This document shows, in pieces, positions 39,201-50,000 of a stretch of DNA of 64,000 nucleotides. The stretch lies in the NCBI RefSeq assembly GCF_003073045.1, contig NC_037592.1, forward strand, positions 9,018,007 to 9,082,006. Reading direction: 5' to 3'. The stretch's first letter is position 1. Every line of letters begins with the position of its first letter. The stretch comes from Pomacea canaliculata. Lineage: Eukaryota; Mollusca; Gastropoda; Architaenioglossa; Ampullariidae. The translations under genes and the position numbers were made by a program. Below the pieces are notes generated by a model, which saw only the letters and a list, made by a program, of their open reading frames with translations, was not told the origin of the DNA and searched no databases.

Positions 39201-42200
39201 TCACTAAGAAGTGTGAGGTGTAAATGCTTTGCAATATGTGATTTGCGAGTGATGTGTAGGGATGCTTAATTAAATCATCTGATGTTTAGTCAAGGACATT
39301 TCCGTAGCTGTCTACGTCCCGTTGATCGGTATTTACATCCCGTATTATGAGATTTTATCTCCGCAGTGTTCCTGTAAACTGGTAAGATATATTGGTCCAT
39401 CCAACTCCCAGGACAGTCGACCCAGGATACAGACAGAAACTTTTAGCGAAAGTTCGACTGTCCTTTATTTGAGGACATGTCCGGCTAGAATCTCAACTGA
39501 CGAGGAAGGAGATCCGCATCATGTGGGGCGGGTGGGGAAGGGTCCCTCCAGCTGAGGTCAAACAGGTTTTACCCACAAAATGAGGGCAACTTGTACTTAC
39601 AGCCCCTTTGTTCTGTCTACAGAGCTAGATCAATGCACTGCAGTTCACGATATTTCAAAGCGGAAACAAATCATGAAATCTCGTATAATTATAATATTAT
39701 TATGGTATAAAGGCATTACATTACTGGTATTACATTCAGTGTAGTATCAATTCACATTTAAGTAAGTTAAAGAGATTAGCTTTTCTTGTTCCCAAATTGT
39801 TTCACAGAAAAAATGTTAGTAAGCATACGCAACCAAAATATATATATATATATAAAGATATACTTTTTCTTATTGTAAAAGGCATTCACCTTTCCTCTCC
39901 CTCATTTAATACTAAGCTATAAAGATACTTGCTTAAGTTTAAATAGCCATTGCGATAATTCCTTGACATCTTTTATAAAGCTAATTTAAATAAATAGTTA
40001 TATAGATATCTATAAGTTTAAATGGTTAAATAGAGATATTTATGTTTAAAGAGCTATAGCGATATTTGCTTAAAGTTGAAATAGCAATAGAGATACTTGT
40101 TTTCTGAGTTGAAAACTTTGACTTTTCCCTCCCTGACAACAGGTGTCTGTATTGTCCCTCGTCAGCATCTCCGTGAATCGCTACCTACACGTGTGTCACT
40201 ACCGGTTCTACCAGAGGATGTTCACCAAGTCCCGCACATCAGTCACCTGCATCGCCTGCTGGGTGCTGGGCTTCATGCTCTCTCTCCCTCCACTGGTGGG
40301 AGTCGGCTCGTACTGCTATTACCCCAAAGCACACGTTTGCTCCTTCTGTAGAGAGGGACATCAGATATACCCCAAAGTGGTGATCGCTGTGTTGACCATA
40401 ATCCCCATGTGCATCATTGGATACTGCAATTATAGTATTTTTCGCTACTGGAAGACCGCGTATTCAGCTAAAAATAAGGCACAACGCTTCCAGAAGAAAC
40501 CGAAGAGGAAAGACAGGAACGTGCGACCTGCAAGCGGCAACGAGGCTGAGCTGCCAAATGTAACCTTTGATCCTGAGAACGATCCAGTGTCGACGACCAA
40601 CGACAGCGACTACACCAGAGACTGGAGAAGAACCGCCAAGAGCTGCCCCATGGTGCATCCGCATCACAGAAGCAGCCAAGCTGGGAATAGGAAGTCTGGA
40701 AGGCAAGTAGACGCGTCCACAGACAATCTGAGCGAGGATGTCCTCACCAGCATAGAGGCACCTGATGAGTTGGAGGAGTGCTCGCGTACTCCAGACAGCG
40801 ATCTGTGTAGCTCCAGCGAGGAGTACTCAAGATTCCCCAGCGACACATGTAACCCACAGTCAAGTATCGCCAGAAGCGAAGAGCAGACAGCAGGACAGAA
40901 AGGTCTGGACACACGACTCGATGGAGAGGCATGTTGTGAAGCTCTGAGGTCAGAGGTGGACAAGGAACACCGCGATTCCGAAAAGCACGCGACAGACGAG
41001 AACGGAGACGAGCAATCAAAAGAGACCTTATCGGGAGGAAACCATGAAGACTTGGAGGCTGAGTTGCCGAACAACCAAAAGAGCTCCGTGAGGAAATTTC
41101 CCTTCAAATCAAACTCGACTCGCACTAAGGGAAGCCGCTGAAGGAGTTCAAGACGAACAGAAACACATTCGCGCAGCACGTTAAATACAAGGGAGAGAAG
41201 CGGAGAGCGAAGGAGAAGGCTTTTGTTCGCTCCCTTTTTGTCGTCGTGGTTCTTTTTTTCTGCTGTTTTCTCCCGTTCACATTGGTCCACGCTGTGGATT
41301 CTTACCGCCAGTTAGCCCCGGAAGTTGTCATCTCCGCCGACCTCCTCATGTTTCTCAGCAGCACGGTCAACTGGATTGTGTATGGGGTCATGAACCCGTC
41401 CTTCCGGCGGGGCTACAAGAAGCTGCTGAGCAGGGTGCAGTGGGCGCTGTGCCGGAGACCAGACTCGTTGGAGCTGGGTGTGGGAGGCTCTATGAGCAGC
41501 CTCACCATCAGCTGGAGTCGCTGCACCAAGACACAGTGAGCTCGTGTGTATAGAAAATGTTCCGAGACGCTTTTTGTGTAGCGGGGGCTGGTGACATTAT
41601 TTGCACAAACAGGACCCCTGGCCTGAAAGCTGTATACACTGTAAGCCTGCGGTCTTTAACATTGCGAACCTTCAATCTGTGTCACTATGAGCTCATGTTT
41701 ATCTTTCAGGAAGGTGTGGCTAGTTTTTTATCCCCAAAAAAACAGGTTTTTGTGCTGTTAGCAATACAGGTTAACTTGTGTTCCTTTTTGTGCGTCGTCA
41801 TCTTATAATGAAAAAAAAACAAACAAACCAGCAACAGCCAGAGACACGTAATAAAAAAAAACAAATACTAATATATGCGAAAAGGTGCCCTTAACGCCGA
41901 AGTCTAATTTATTTTTGTTCTCGTGCTGTAAATATTGGTATAGTTTCATTGCTATCATATCTTTTTTTTTTCTTTCGGTTTGTTTTGAACCCTTTTGCAA
42001 AATTAACGACCACGAATTTAATTGCAATTACTCTCTAAATGAATACGAGCATCTTGACTGCTACAATTCCCCCTGGTATGGTTTGATAGCATGTTAACAA
42101 CACAGAAGTATAATGAGATGAACATATCGATAAAACTAATAAACAGAAGAATGTATCGCGCCAGCACGCACACGCACACGCACACGCACACGCACACGCA

Positions 42201-44298
42201 CGCACGCACATGCACACAGAGAAGTTGCCATCACTGACAGCAGTACCATCACCACCACCAGTTTTAACCACATCCCGGTAGTTATTTTAACCACGAATAC
42301 GACGTCTCTGTATGAAGAAGAAAAATTAAGGGAGCTAACTTTGCAGCAACTGTTTAGGCGGCTGGTGTCAGAAGTTATGTACCTTGCATGTTACTACATG
42401 AGACCAGTGCAATGTCAAGCCAGTCCGAAGGCTAGGCTCGCAAAGTAGACGTGTTGATTTTATTTTCTGTAATATTTTATAAGCATTTAGGTAGCTTCTC
42501 TTCATTAACAATCAGGCTATGTAACTATATATATATATCCGTACATAGATTTACACGTAAAACGTTTCGGTCCTCGGTATTATTTTCCTTTCATGGAAGC
42601 CGATAATAAAGCGTGGTAGATCACTTGTGTAATTGTTGTTATTATTGTGGTGAGTAGGTGAGTGAGTCAGTGAATGGAACTTTAATTGAATAGTTATTTG
42701 GTTCCTCTATGTGTTTTCTGTATTTGATTTTATTCTTCGTTTATACGGTTGTTTATTATTTTACAGTTCATATATTATTTGTTTGTTTTGCTGTCCCTCG
42801 TATACTGTCCATGTTTCGTTCTTGTTCTTAGGCACTAAGAGTATGCTCATTAGGAGTGAGTATGCACTTTACAAATTTTTTAATTATTATTAATAGTATT
42901 AGGCTTGAGCCAATTTCAAAGAAAATGTGAACAGCATCACCAACCATTCTTCTTCATTATCATTCTCAATGTTTGGAGCTGTAAAGCGGACCGTGAAAAA
43001 TAAAATTCACGATAAATATGCAATATACGATATAAAACACCTCGTCGTCGTCATCCTCCACTAAAGTATCCACGCTAGCTGACAAAATTGTGCTGAGCAG
43101 TAGAACTAGAGGCGTTCTGCTATATATATATACACACACACACGATTATGCACACAAAGGGAAACCGAAACTAAATAAGAGCAAGAATGTCGAAAGTAAA
43201 AGGTTGGGTAACCTGTTAGATGAGTTTTGTCCCAAAGAGTAATGTCGTCAGACCCAAACCTTTTCATACGACTGTCCTACAATTGCTCAATGTTCCCTTG
43301 GAGAGCGCATGGCAGATGTCAATGTGTGTACCTTGTGACCTCACAAAAAGAAAAAAAAACCAAACTTTCATCGAGCTTCATTCTAAAGACGAGGCGACGG
43401 TTTCACACGGTAGATGGTGTAGTTAGTGAGTCACACGTTGGAAATATTTTTGTGAGTAGCCAATAGCTCTTCTGGATCTCAGTCAGTAGTTCTTCGATAA
43501 GATCCCATCTAGTGATTAAACCCTTGTTCTTGGTGTCAACTGTTCATAAAGTTTGGAGATAGTCGCAGTTTTAGTTATAATCTGTAAAGATCAACTTGAA
43601 GCAAATATGGACTAAAACTCAAGTTGATAAATAAACTGAAACAACCTGGCACAGAACTTAATTTGTCACAAAATTGTTGCTGTGTTTAAACTTAAGCATA
43701 AAATTAAACTTAATTTGTTTGTGTGTCATTAGGCAATGGAGAGAGGAAATTACCTCAGTTTTGATTTTTTTGTCATTGAGAGACTTTAATGAAGTCAGCA
43801 GCAAATGGTGAACTATCACATGCAAATAAGGATTTGCATGAGAGGCGAACATTATTTACTCAGATTTTAGGAATTAATTTCTTGTACTGAACTCAAACCA
43901 GTCACTTGAAAACAATTTTGCATCCGGGTTGGTTTTTAAGTTTGTGAGATGTTTATATGTCCTGGAACAATAATGTGTGAACAGACAGCACAGTGCCTGA
44001 CTCACTCACCCGTCCCTCCCCGCGGTTAGAGTTACCGCAATTAAATGCTCCTACTATTAGCATGTGGTAAATAAACTGTTTATAGCTAGATCATGTTTAG
44101 CATGCACTTATGCTGATAATGCTCCACTGATAAACATGATGCACTGAAATGTTTTAACAGTTCCTGTTCATCTTGACTGCGGTGATCTCAACGAAAACGG
44201 AAACGAACGACTTACATTATATATTCTTCGGGTCACTTCATGATAAAAGCATTTGTATCGTTTCCTTATTTATTATGACAGACGGAATGTTTTGTGTG

Positions 44299-44346
<48 letters not shown>

Positions 44347-44533
44347 TGAGTTGTGTGTGTGTGAGTGTGTGTGTTGTGTTGTGTTGTGTTGTGTGTGTGA
44401 ATTTAGAGGGGAAATGAGGAAAAACTTGGGGACATCCTACCTTTAGAGGAAGTGAAGCAGAGGCAGAGAAAGACGAGAAAAAAACCTCTAAGCAAACTAG
44501 ATTCAGAGATTCAGAGATGTTGTGAAACATACC

Positions 44534-44567
<34 letters not shown>

Positions 44568-47087
44568 CTTACTTTTGATGGATATATCCGTTTGTGGCAT
44601 GTCTTTGACCTCTGTGACGTCATACCAAGATACCTTGGTGACTGTGTCGACTGTAGCGCCAGCATCTCTTGAAGGAGCAAGGCGATATTTCCTTCCGTCT
44701 AAATAAATAGTTCCTTCCTGACGACAGAGGAGGGGCGTCGACATGTTAATTAAACACACACCCACGATAGGTAATGGAAGAGAGGAGTTTAGTTTTAATT
44801 TTTTTATGTCTGTGAGAAACTTGAATGAATGTCAGCAGCAAATGGTGAACTTCCATCTCATACATAATGAGGATTTGCTATGAGCTGAATATCATTTGCT
44901 GTCACACACAGAGGTAAAGTGAACGGAAAAGTGTCTCTGGTCGGCAGAGTCTTACCAATTCGTATCTGTTCTCTTTACATCGTACGAGGAAATAGGCTCC
45001 AAAGTCAGAGCTTTGATAAGCAGCAGTTCTCTGAAAAAGATAAATATTCTAATCAACTCAGAGTTTATTCACAACATATATTCTTCTGTTTGTCATGCTT
45101 TTTAAAAGTGTTTAAAGTTTACGGTTTCTTATTTCTCCGAAATAAATGCGTCTTTGTAAAAAATGTCCTCGAAACACAACGAAGACAACTCATGTAAGAT
45201 CTTTGTAATCAAATTTCAGTTGCACTCTTGTAAAACTTCAGTATACTTTTAAATTGTTCAGTAAATATGCCAAACACTTCCATAATTTCGAAAAATTCAC
45301 ATGAGGAGAATTCAAACTTTTTTCATAATGTCACATACAGAAATATATTTTTCCTTGTGAAATAACAAAATAAAGAAGCCACAAGTAACAAAAAATAAAT
45401 AAATAAATAAATAAAACCGAGGCATTGTGGGATACGCACTTTCACTTTGACTGCTGGCTGCGAGATGAAGGCGACGTCACGTGACGCGTGGTTGTTGATG
45501 TAAACAGGAGCGTCGACGTCGATCCAATCATTTCGCTTTAGCGTAAAGTCACACGAAAAGGTTGCTGGGACTGAAGCTGGACTTCAAAAGACTCCGGAAA
45601 ATCACACGAGGAAGCAGTGTTCAAGTCGTCTGGAAGAACAACTGGAATTTTCTGTGTAGATACTGCAAGACACGCATGTTCTCGAATAAACCTATCAGCA
45701 TATTAGTACTAAAAAAAAAAAAAAAAAAAAAAGAAAATATGGATAAAGTATGACATGGCAGTAGTGTAAAAGACCTCAAGAAAATTTGACAATTCGTTTG
45801 TTCAGTTTTTCCTTTTCATTTTTTCACGGTTGAGTGTTACAGTGTTTCTTTAGACGTTCATCGTTTTATCAATTCGATCATCTACCTGTCTATATTATGT
45901 TCATCGTAATATTTTTCGATATAAATTTTATTTGCAGCAAAAGTCAGCTAAAGATCTGATAAGCCTACAGGCTCGAGACACGGTTACAGGACTAAACATA
46001 AAACACTGGCAAACACCAACACGTCGCCACCATACGGGTTGTGAGTACTTCTGAACACACTGTGCAGTCCTCTTCACACACATTCACATCACAGTTAGTG
46101 AGTTGTGTGGGTCTCGTATTGTCTCGTGTACCAATGACGTCTTGTGTCTGACGTAATGTGTGCGTCATTTGTTCCAAGTCACTTGTAGCACAAAAAGACG
46201 TCATATACTAAAAAAAAAAAAAAAGACGTTTTTCCTCTATAACCGAGTGAGCGGCAAAACACAACGGTCTTCTCCGCCATCTTCTTTATGACTCTCTCGG
46301 TGACATTCCTCTGAACCTGTGCCTCTTCTATTCGATTCACCTACACATCTCTTCATCCTCATCGTCATCTTCGGGGCTCATCGAGCGTTGTGTTGTGTGT
46401 AATACGTCGTACGTACGAAAGGTAAGTGTACGTTCGTCTTATTACACCCTACCTACATATATATACATATGCATACACCTGTATAACTTTCTCTTGTTGT
46501 TGAGCACATTTAGTGATTCATTCTATATATATATAACATAACATATAAATACGAGTAATAATTATAATAAATAAAGCGCACTTGTATAACATTTCCATCG
46601 ACGTACATACGTGAATGCATGCTTACATGTATAAAATATAATATGAAAATCCAACATTTACTGATACATTTCACACATAAGCACACGCAGCCCCGGACAT
46701 ATACAGATAAGTTTGTATATACACACAAGTACAAAGAGACAGGCTGACACATAAAACAGACAGTGACTCACGCACACACATTTCTTTAACTTTGAAAGTA
46801 CACCAACAACTACTCAACAGCAAGTGTAGTCACGCCTTCGTGAGTCTTCGATAATATGCTATAGGTTCAACACCACATCCAGTGTTGTCCTTGTTTTACT
46901 GCTGGAAGATGACGATGTCCTCCATACATTTCCACATACAGGCTTACAAACCTACTAGTCAACCTATCTATCTAAAAACACACAAAAAAGCGAAGATATG
47001 CAGGTCCAGGTACTCACACTCATTACATGTAATATCCACAATGTTGCCGATTGTCGTAGCCAAGAGAAGTGTGACTGTGAAGATCAT
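28630..47087 (-). CDS. Secreted M12B (reprolysin) metalloprotease, ADAM/ADAMTS (MIG-17)-like, 15 exons, 662 aa
   Basis: Exons in transcript order: 47087-47018, 45564-45440, 44717-44573, 34680-34545, 34236-34158, 33908-33831, 33534-33383, 32472-32423, 31881-31770, 31449-31279, 31100-30968, 30503-30381, 29833-29776, 29439-29299, 29045-28630. All joins are GT-AG, phases agree at every join and the total is 1989 nt. The product begins with a signal peptide (MIFTVTLLLATT) and an M12B-type propeptide (GTIYLDGRKYRLAP). A furin site RRKR follows, then the catalytic domain (TEYYLDIIVALDYSFY..., HVVGFTDYDL). The complete zinc motif HELGHSLGALHD spans a splice junction, with Met-turn YIMST. Next come an ADAMTS-like disintegrin/Cys-rich region (LPGYLHGPDEQC, GTCCNTGKWCIDGQC) and two PLAC-like modules each with CC-x2-C (GICCEMC, EECCGTC). 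A Thr-rich, probably O-glycosylated tail ends the protein. No thrombospondin repeat or membrane segment is seen, so it is probably an extracellular-matrix protease. GPCRs C and D lie in intron 3 on the other strand. Confidence 0.9.
29048..29106. repeat. (AATC)n microsatellite abutting a splice acceptor
   Basis: Fifteen near-perfect tetranucleotide units. On the minus strand they read (TTGA)n and run directly into TTGCAG, the acceptor of the last metalloprotease exon, so the repeat replaces a normal polypyrimidine tract. Confidence 0.9.
30147..30206. repeat. (AAC)n microsatellite
   Basis: Twenty AAC units in a metalloprotease intron; it encodes only artificial poly-Thr frames. Confidence 0.95.
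32764..32800. repeat. A-rich tract in intron
   Basis: A poly-A run followed by AAAG-rich sequence. The A-rich zone continues to about 32990 and gives artificial Phe-rich minus-strand frames. Confidence 0.85.
33240..33382. promoter_or_regulatory. Cluster of CRE-like and CACGTG motifs in an intron
   Basis: Within about 140 bases of the intron next to metalloprotease exon 7 there are ATTACGTCAC, GAGTGACGTG, AGTGACGTGC, GGTGACGTGATCACGTGATAA and ATAACGTAC. The palindrome ATCACGTGAT is a CACGTG E-box with the preferred flanks for bHLH-ZIP factors. Regulatory use is speculation. Confidence 0.3.
35092..35142. repeat. (CTGT)n microsatellite
   Basis: Imperfect CTGT/CTGC repeat in metalloprotease intron 3, just upstream of GPCR C. 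Confidence 0.85.
35609..37040 (+). CDS. GPCR C: intact class A receptor, 384 aa, two exons, nested in protease intron
   Basis: Exon 1 is 35609-35881 (donor GTGAGT) and exon 2 is 36159-37040, phase 0, at the same TM3-entry position as GPCRs A, B and D. TM1 contains GN (SGVLGNAFVL) and TM2 has Asp (NLVVADMF). The TM3 Cys is in NDDCRVRGF and its ECL2 partner in TNVCSVTSQ. The DRY position reads HRY (SAHRYMRVCH), and TM5 runs into NWAIYQHW as in GPCR A. The third loop is about 100 residues, shorter than in B and D. TM7 reads NSSLNWLPYGLMNRR, so the NP of NPxxY is replaced by NR. Upstream in frame there is WNSSN, a sequon, so the true start may lie in an unseen upstream exon. AATAAA is at 37487. 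The whole gene lies on the plus strand inside intron 3 of the minus-strand metalloprotease. Ligand unknown. Confidence 0.85.
37737..37800 (-). repeat. Possible tRNA-derived SINE remnant
   Basis: On the minus strand there are two box-B-like strings, CCGTTCGAATC and CCGGTTCGATATCC, close together. No cloverleaf is visible. Weak call. Confidence 0.2.
38714..41539 (+). pseudogene. GPCR D: class A receptor, two exons, three frame breaks, nested in protease intron
   Basis: Exon 1 ends at 39022 (GTGAGT) and exon 2 begins at 40143, phase 0. The gene reads MEDRNSS (sequon), TM1 VIFIIVGSSEIVCGVSGN, TM2 NLALTDVFSLGYWLVFFVLD and the TM3 Cys in NDGHCVANG. The DRY position is NRY (SVNRYLHVCH), ECL2 is AHVCSFCREG and TM5 ends NYSIFRYW. 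A long acidic third loop leads to TM6 AFVRSLFVVVVLFF and TM7 STVNWIVYGVMNP. The frame shifts three times: near 38757 before TM1, near 38950 after TM2, and between about 41118 and 41141 before TM6. All signature motifs and splice sites are otherwise preserved. It is therefore either a young pseudogene or a gene with assembly indels. It is closest to GPCR B (shared CSFCREG and SIFRYW). AATAAA is at 42605. Confidence 0.78.
42159..42212. repeat. (CACACG)n / (CA)n microsatellite
   Basis: A simple repeat of CACACG and CACG units in protease intron 3; artificial CVCVCV frames overlap it. Confidence 0.9.
43739..43862 (+). repeat. Diverged ~124-bp direct repeat, copy 1
   Basis: It pairs with 44780-44903. 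Shared blocks in order include GAGAGGA, GAGA(A)ACTT, GTCAGCAGCAAATGGTGAAC, a CATA/CAAAT stretch, GAGGATTTGC-like and ATCATTT-like. Copies differ by substitutions and small indels. It is probably an interspersed repeat family or an old local duplication. Confidence 0.6.
44293..44400. repeat. (GT)n microsatellite
   Basis: A long, nearly pure GT tract followed by GTGTTGTGTT-type units. Confidence 0.95.
44531..44566. repeat. (GACA)n microsatellite at a splice donor
   Basis: Nine GACA units. On the minus strand the metalloprotease exon 3 donor GTAAGCTT is followed immediately by (TCTG)n, so the intron begins with this repeat. Confidence 0.9.
44780..44903 (+). repeat. Diverged ~124-bp direct repeat, copy 2
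   Basis: Partner of 43739-43862, about 1.04 kb downstream in the same orientation. It contains the shared core GTCAGCAGCAAATGGTGAAC. It lies between metalloprotease exons 2 and 3. Confidence 0.6.
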
Positions 47088-50000
47088 TCTGTTGTCGCCT
47101 TGGAAACGCCGGGTGATGGATGTCTTTTTACGGGTGGAATAAACTCCGTCTGACGATACTATGATCTGCAGTGGTCCGGGTACATGTCTGTGCTATGACA
47201 GATAAAAATTGGATAATGGGTGCAACGATTAACTCTGTTCTCTTACTTGACAGATACCTCTTTGCGATATACCTGACTACCCGATGCGATCCACCCCTAC
47301 CGCCCCATTTAACACGAGCTTACGAGTGGGTGAGTGCGTGACTTGTGTAAACTTTTAGCCTGACTTTCTATGAGACTTGTATAAGGTTGAAATGAGCGTA
47401 TCTGCATAAGTTTTAAAACTAATATATTTCCACCGACAAAAATGTATCTGGCTGCACAAGATTGAAGTCGACATAGTTGTGTAGCATCATTATTGCTCGT
47501 AAATGTCAACCACATTATCATATTATTTTTTGATTATATCAACACCCACCATACTGATTAGCATAAAAAATAATCTGTCTCGGAAATGGCTCCATCTGTC
47601 CACCCAGACAATAATTTTGAAAGCAGTTTAACTATAGTAGACTGCATCTTTCTAAGCTATTGCAAATAACATACTGATATAAATATAAGTACGTAATATA
47701 ACACTAATTTTAATTAATTTGGTTTGTTTCTTTGTCAGACGAACTGAATAAGTTGACATAGTTTCGAGACAGAACTTCGCGACCTAGGACATACCAAAGG
47801 ACATGTTTAAAGAAAATCATTCTGGTATGAGGCGCATTTTACATTCATCGCGCCCACAAGAGAAAGTCGGTCGCCTACCAGTCGTCTTTCAAGCGAAACC
47901 CGCGGACGCACGCCCAGTGTCGAACCTCATAAAAGAAAAAAAAAATCCTTTGATGAGAGCCGTTAACAGACGCACGCCCCTTGTCGTCTGCTCACCCGCA
48001 AGTCTTCGCCCACGAACTCTACCTTGAGGCCGTTCTTAAAAACGATGAAACAGATGACGTTTGATCTAGTTTGAAACGTGTTGCTAAAATTGTCAGGTAA
48101 AAACTTTGCCACACTTATTCGAATGTTCGTCCTGCGAAGGTATAGCGAAAGTGCTAAGAGGTGCAGGTGAGTGGAAGACTCGATGAGGGACAGGTGTGTT
48201 AACTACAAAGATCTGTTGTTACGGGTAGACCTTTAGCTCAGTCTCGTGCAGTAACTGCGCAAATTTATCACGTGATGGCTTGAGTTTTTTTTTTTTTTCT
48301 CTTCTCATGTCGTCAGCCTGGCGCAACCCGAACATGTGGAGAGAGAACACAAACGTTTCTGTTTTGCTTGGTTCGACGAAGCGCAGCGCTTGCCTAGCGA
48401 CGTGTTCAATGTGACCTGCAAATAGAGTGGCTCACCTATCCTGAGTGTAACTGTCTAGGGTAGCATACCCGGTAGTCGACTGAGCAGATACCTCGCTCTC
48501 CTTCTGCTTCCTTTCCTCCGAACTACCTCCCCCCTGTGTATCGCTCTTAGTCGTGTGTATCTGTACTGCTCCTGCTGGGGGATGCAGTTGTTTGCACTCT
48601 TTTGTGTACCTGTGGTGGTCAAAGTGAAACATTAAGTATGTGTGTGTGTTACCTTTATCTTCCAACGTTGGCCCTTTCTCTCTCTCTCTCACACACACAC
48701 ACACAAACATGCACACAATCATTTAAAAATAACCCTTCATGTTTTCATGTTTTCCTTTCTTTATCCGTGGATTTAATGTCATTGCTAATTTTTGTTTTCG
48801 TACTTTTTCATTAATCCTTATAGTAATTGCTCAGTATTTAAGTGTGTCACCCCAAGGACAGGGCAAAATAGTTTTGTTGCTACTTTTCTTGGTGACCAAG
48901 TTCAGCGAGGATCGTACAGCGTTGTCAGATCTCGTCCGGCCACACCCGGGGTGGTGGGCTGTACTTAAATTGGCCATTCCAAAAGGTCGAAATACGGGTG
49001 CGTGTGGCGGGTGGGTTTGGGAAGGGATTCAAGCCACACAATGTCTCTAGGGACATTTTCTCCTGGGTGAGTACCTTTGCACCTGTTGCTCACGTCTTAC
49101 TTCTTACTCCCAGTCAGACTTTATTGCTTACCGCATTCACCAAACCTGAAAGCCAAATATCTGGGTAGACTGATTGAAGTTCTTTTAGGTGGTTGTTACT
49201 CTGCTCAGGCTCGACCTAGGTGAATCTGTCGCAATGAGAACAATCAGTCCTCAACACATTGGGGATTCCGATGAACGCTGTTACAATGGTAACAGCAGGG
49301 CAATGTGTATTTACAGAGTCTGAGTAAGCAGTATTATACACCCAACTCGCCATTTTAACCACAAGCATACCTTGTTTAATACTTTTGTTGGATTTTATGA
49401 GAAGCTGTGAATCTTTGACTTTTGTCAGATGTTGTTAGCGAACGCCATCAACAGTCTGAAAGGCATTTTTGAAAGTGAGTATAGTTTATCGAAGACGATG
49501 TTTATTATCGTTTATTACCTGTGAAAAAATGACATTATATCCCTTGACTGGTACCAAACTAAAGAGCGTTATTTCTGGTCTCTTAGTACTGGTTCTCGAT
49601 GGTGAGGATTGGGGTAACAAGATAGAAACAGCAGCTGATAAAGCTCGCCACTTCAGAATGAACTTACCTTTCAAAGAACCCTAAAAAGCAGCTTTAGAAA
49701 GTGTTTCGTGTTGGGTGACGAGGTCAGAACTAGACCAACTTGCGCGAGAAAGGGGTTGACTATTTCAAACAGGTACGCTAGGGAAAAACGGAATGCCCAG
49801 GTACTTCCATATTTTAAAACAAGTTTGTCTGGGTCTCAGGCCACACGAAAGAGGCTGAAAAGTCCAAACAAGGGTGAGGCCAGGTAAAAAAGTCCCGCAT
49901 TGATGCTAATGGCTGTTGATGGAGGTACGTGCTGCTCCTACGCTCCTGTCTGCTACAGGTAAACAGAGCCGTGAAAGGAGAGCGCAGGTCTCTGTTGATA

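Noticed and set aside
44531-44566. Short regular repeats as a possible CRISPR array
   Set aside because: These are tetranucleotide microsatellites in eukaryotic introns, with no spacers.
45992-46204. Minus-strand Cys-containing frame as an extra protease exon
   Set aside because: The signal-peptide exon (47018) joins 45564 directly in the correct phase, so no exon is needed here.
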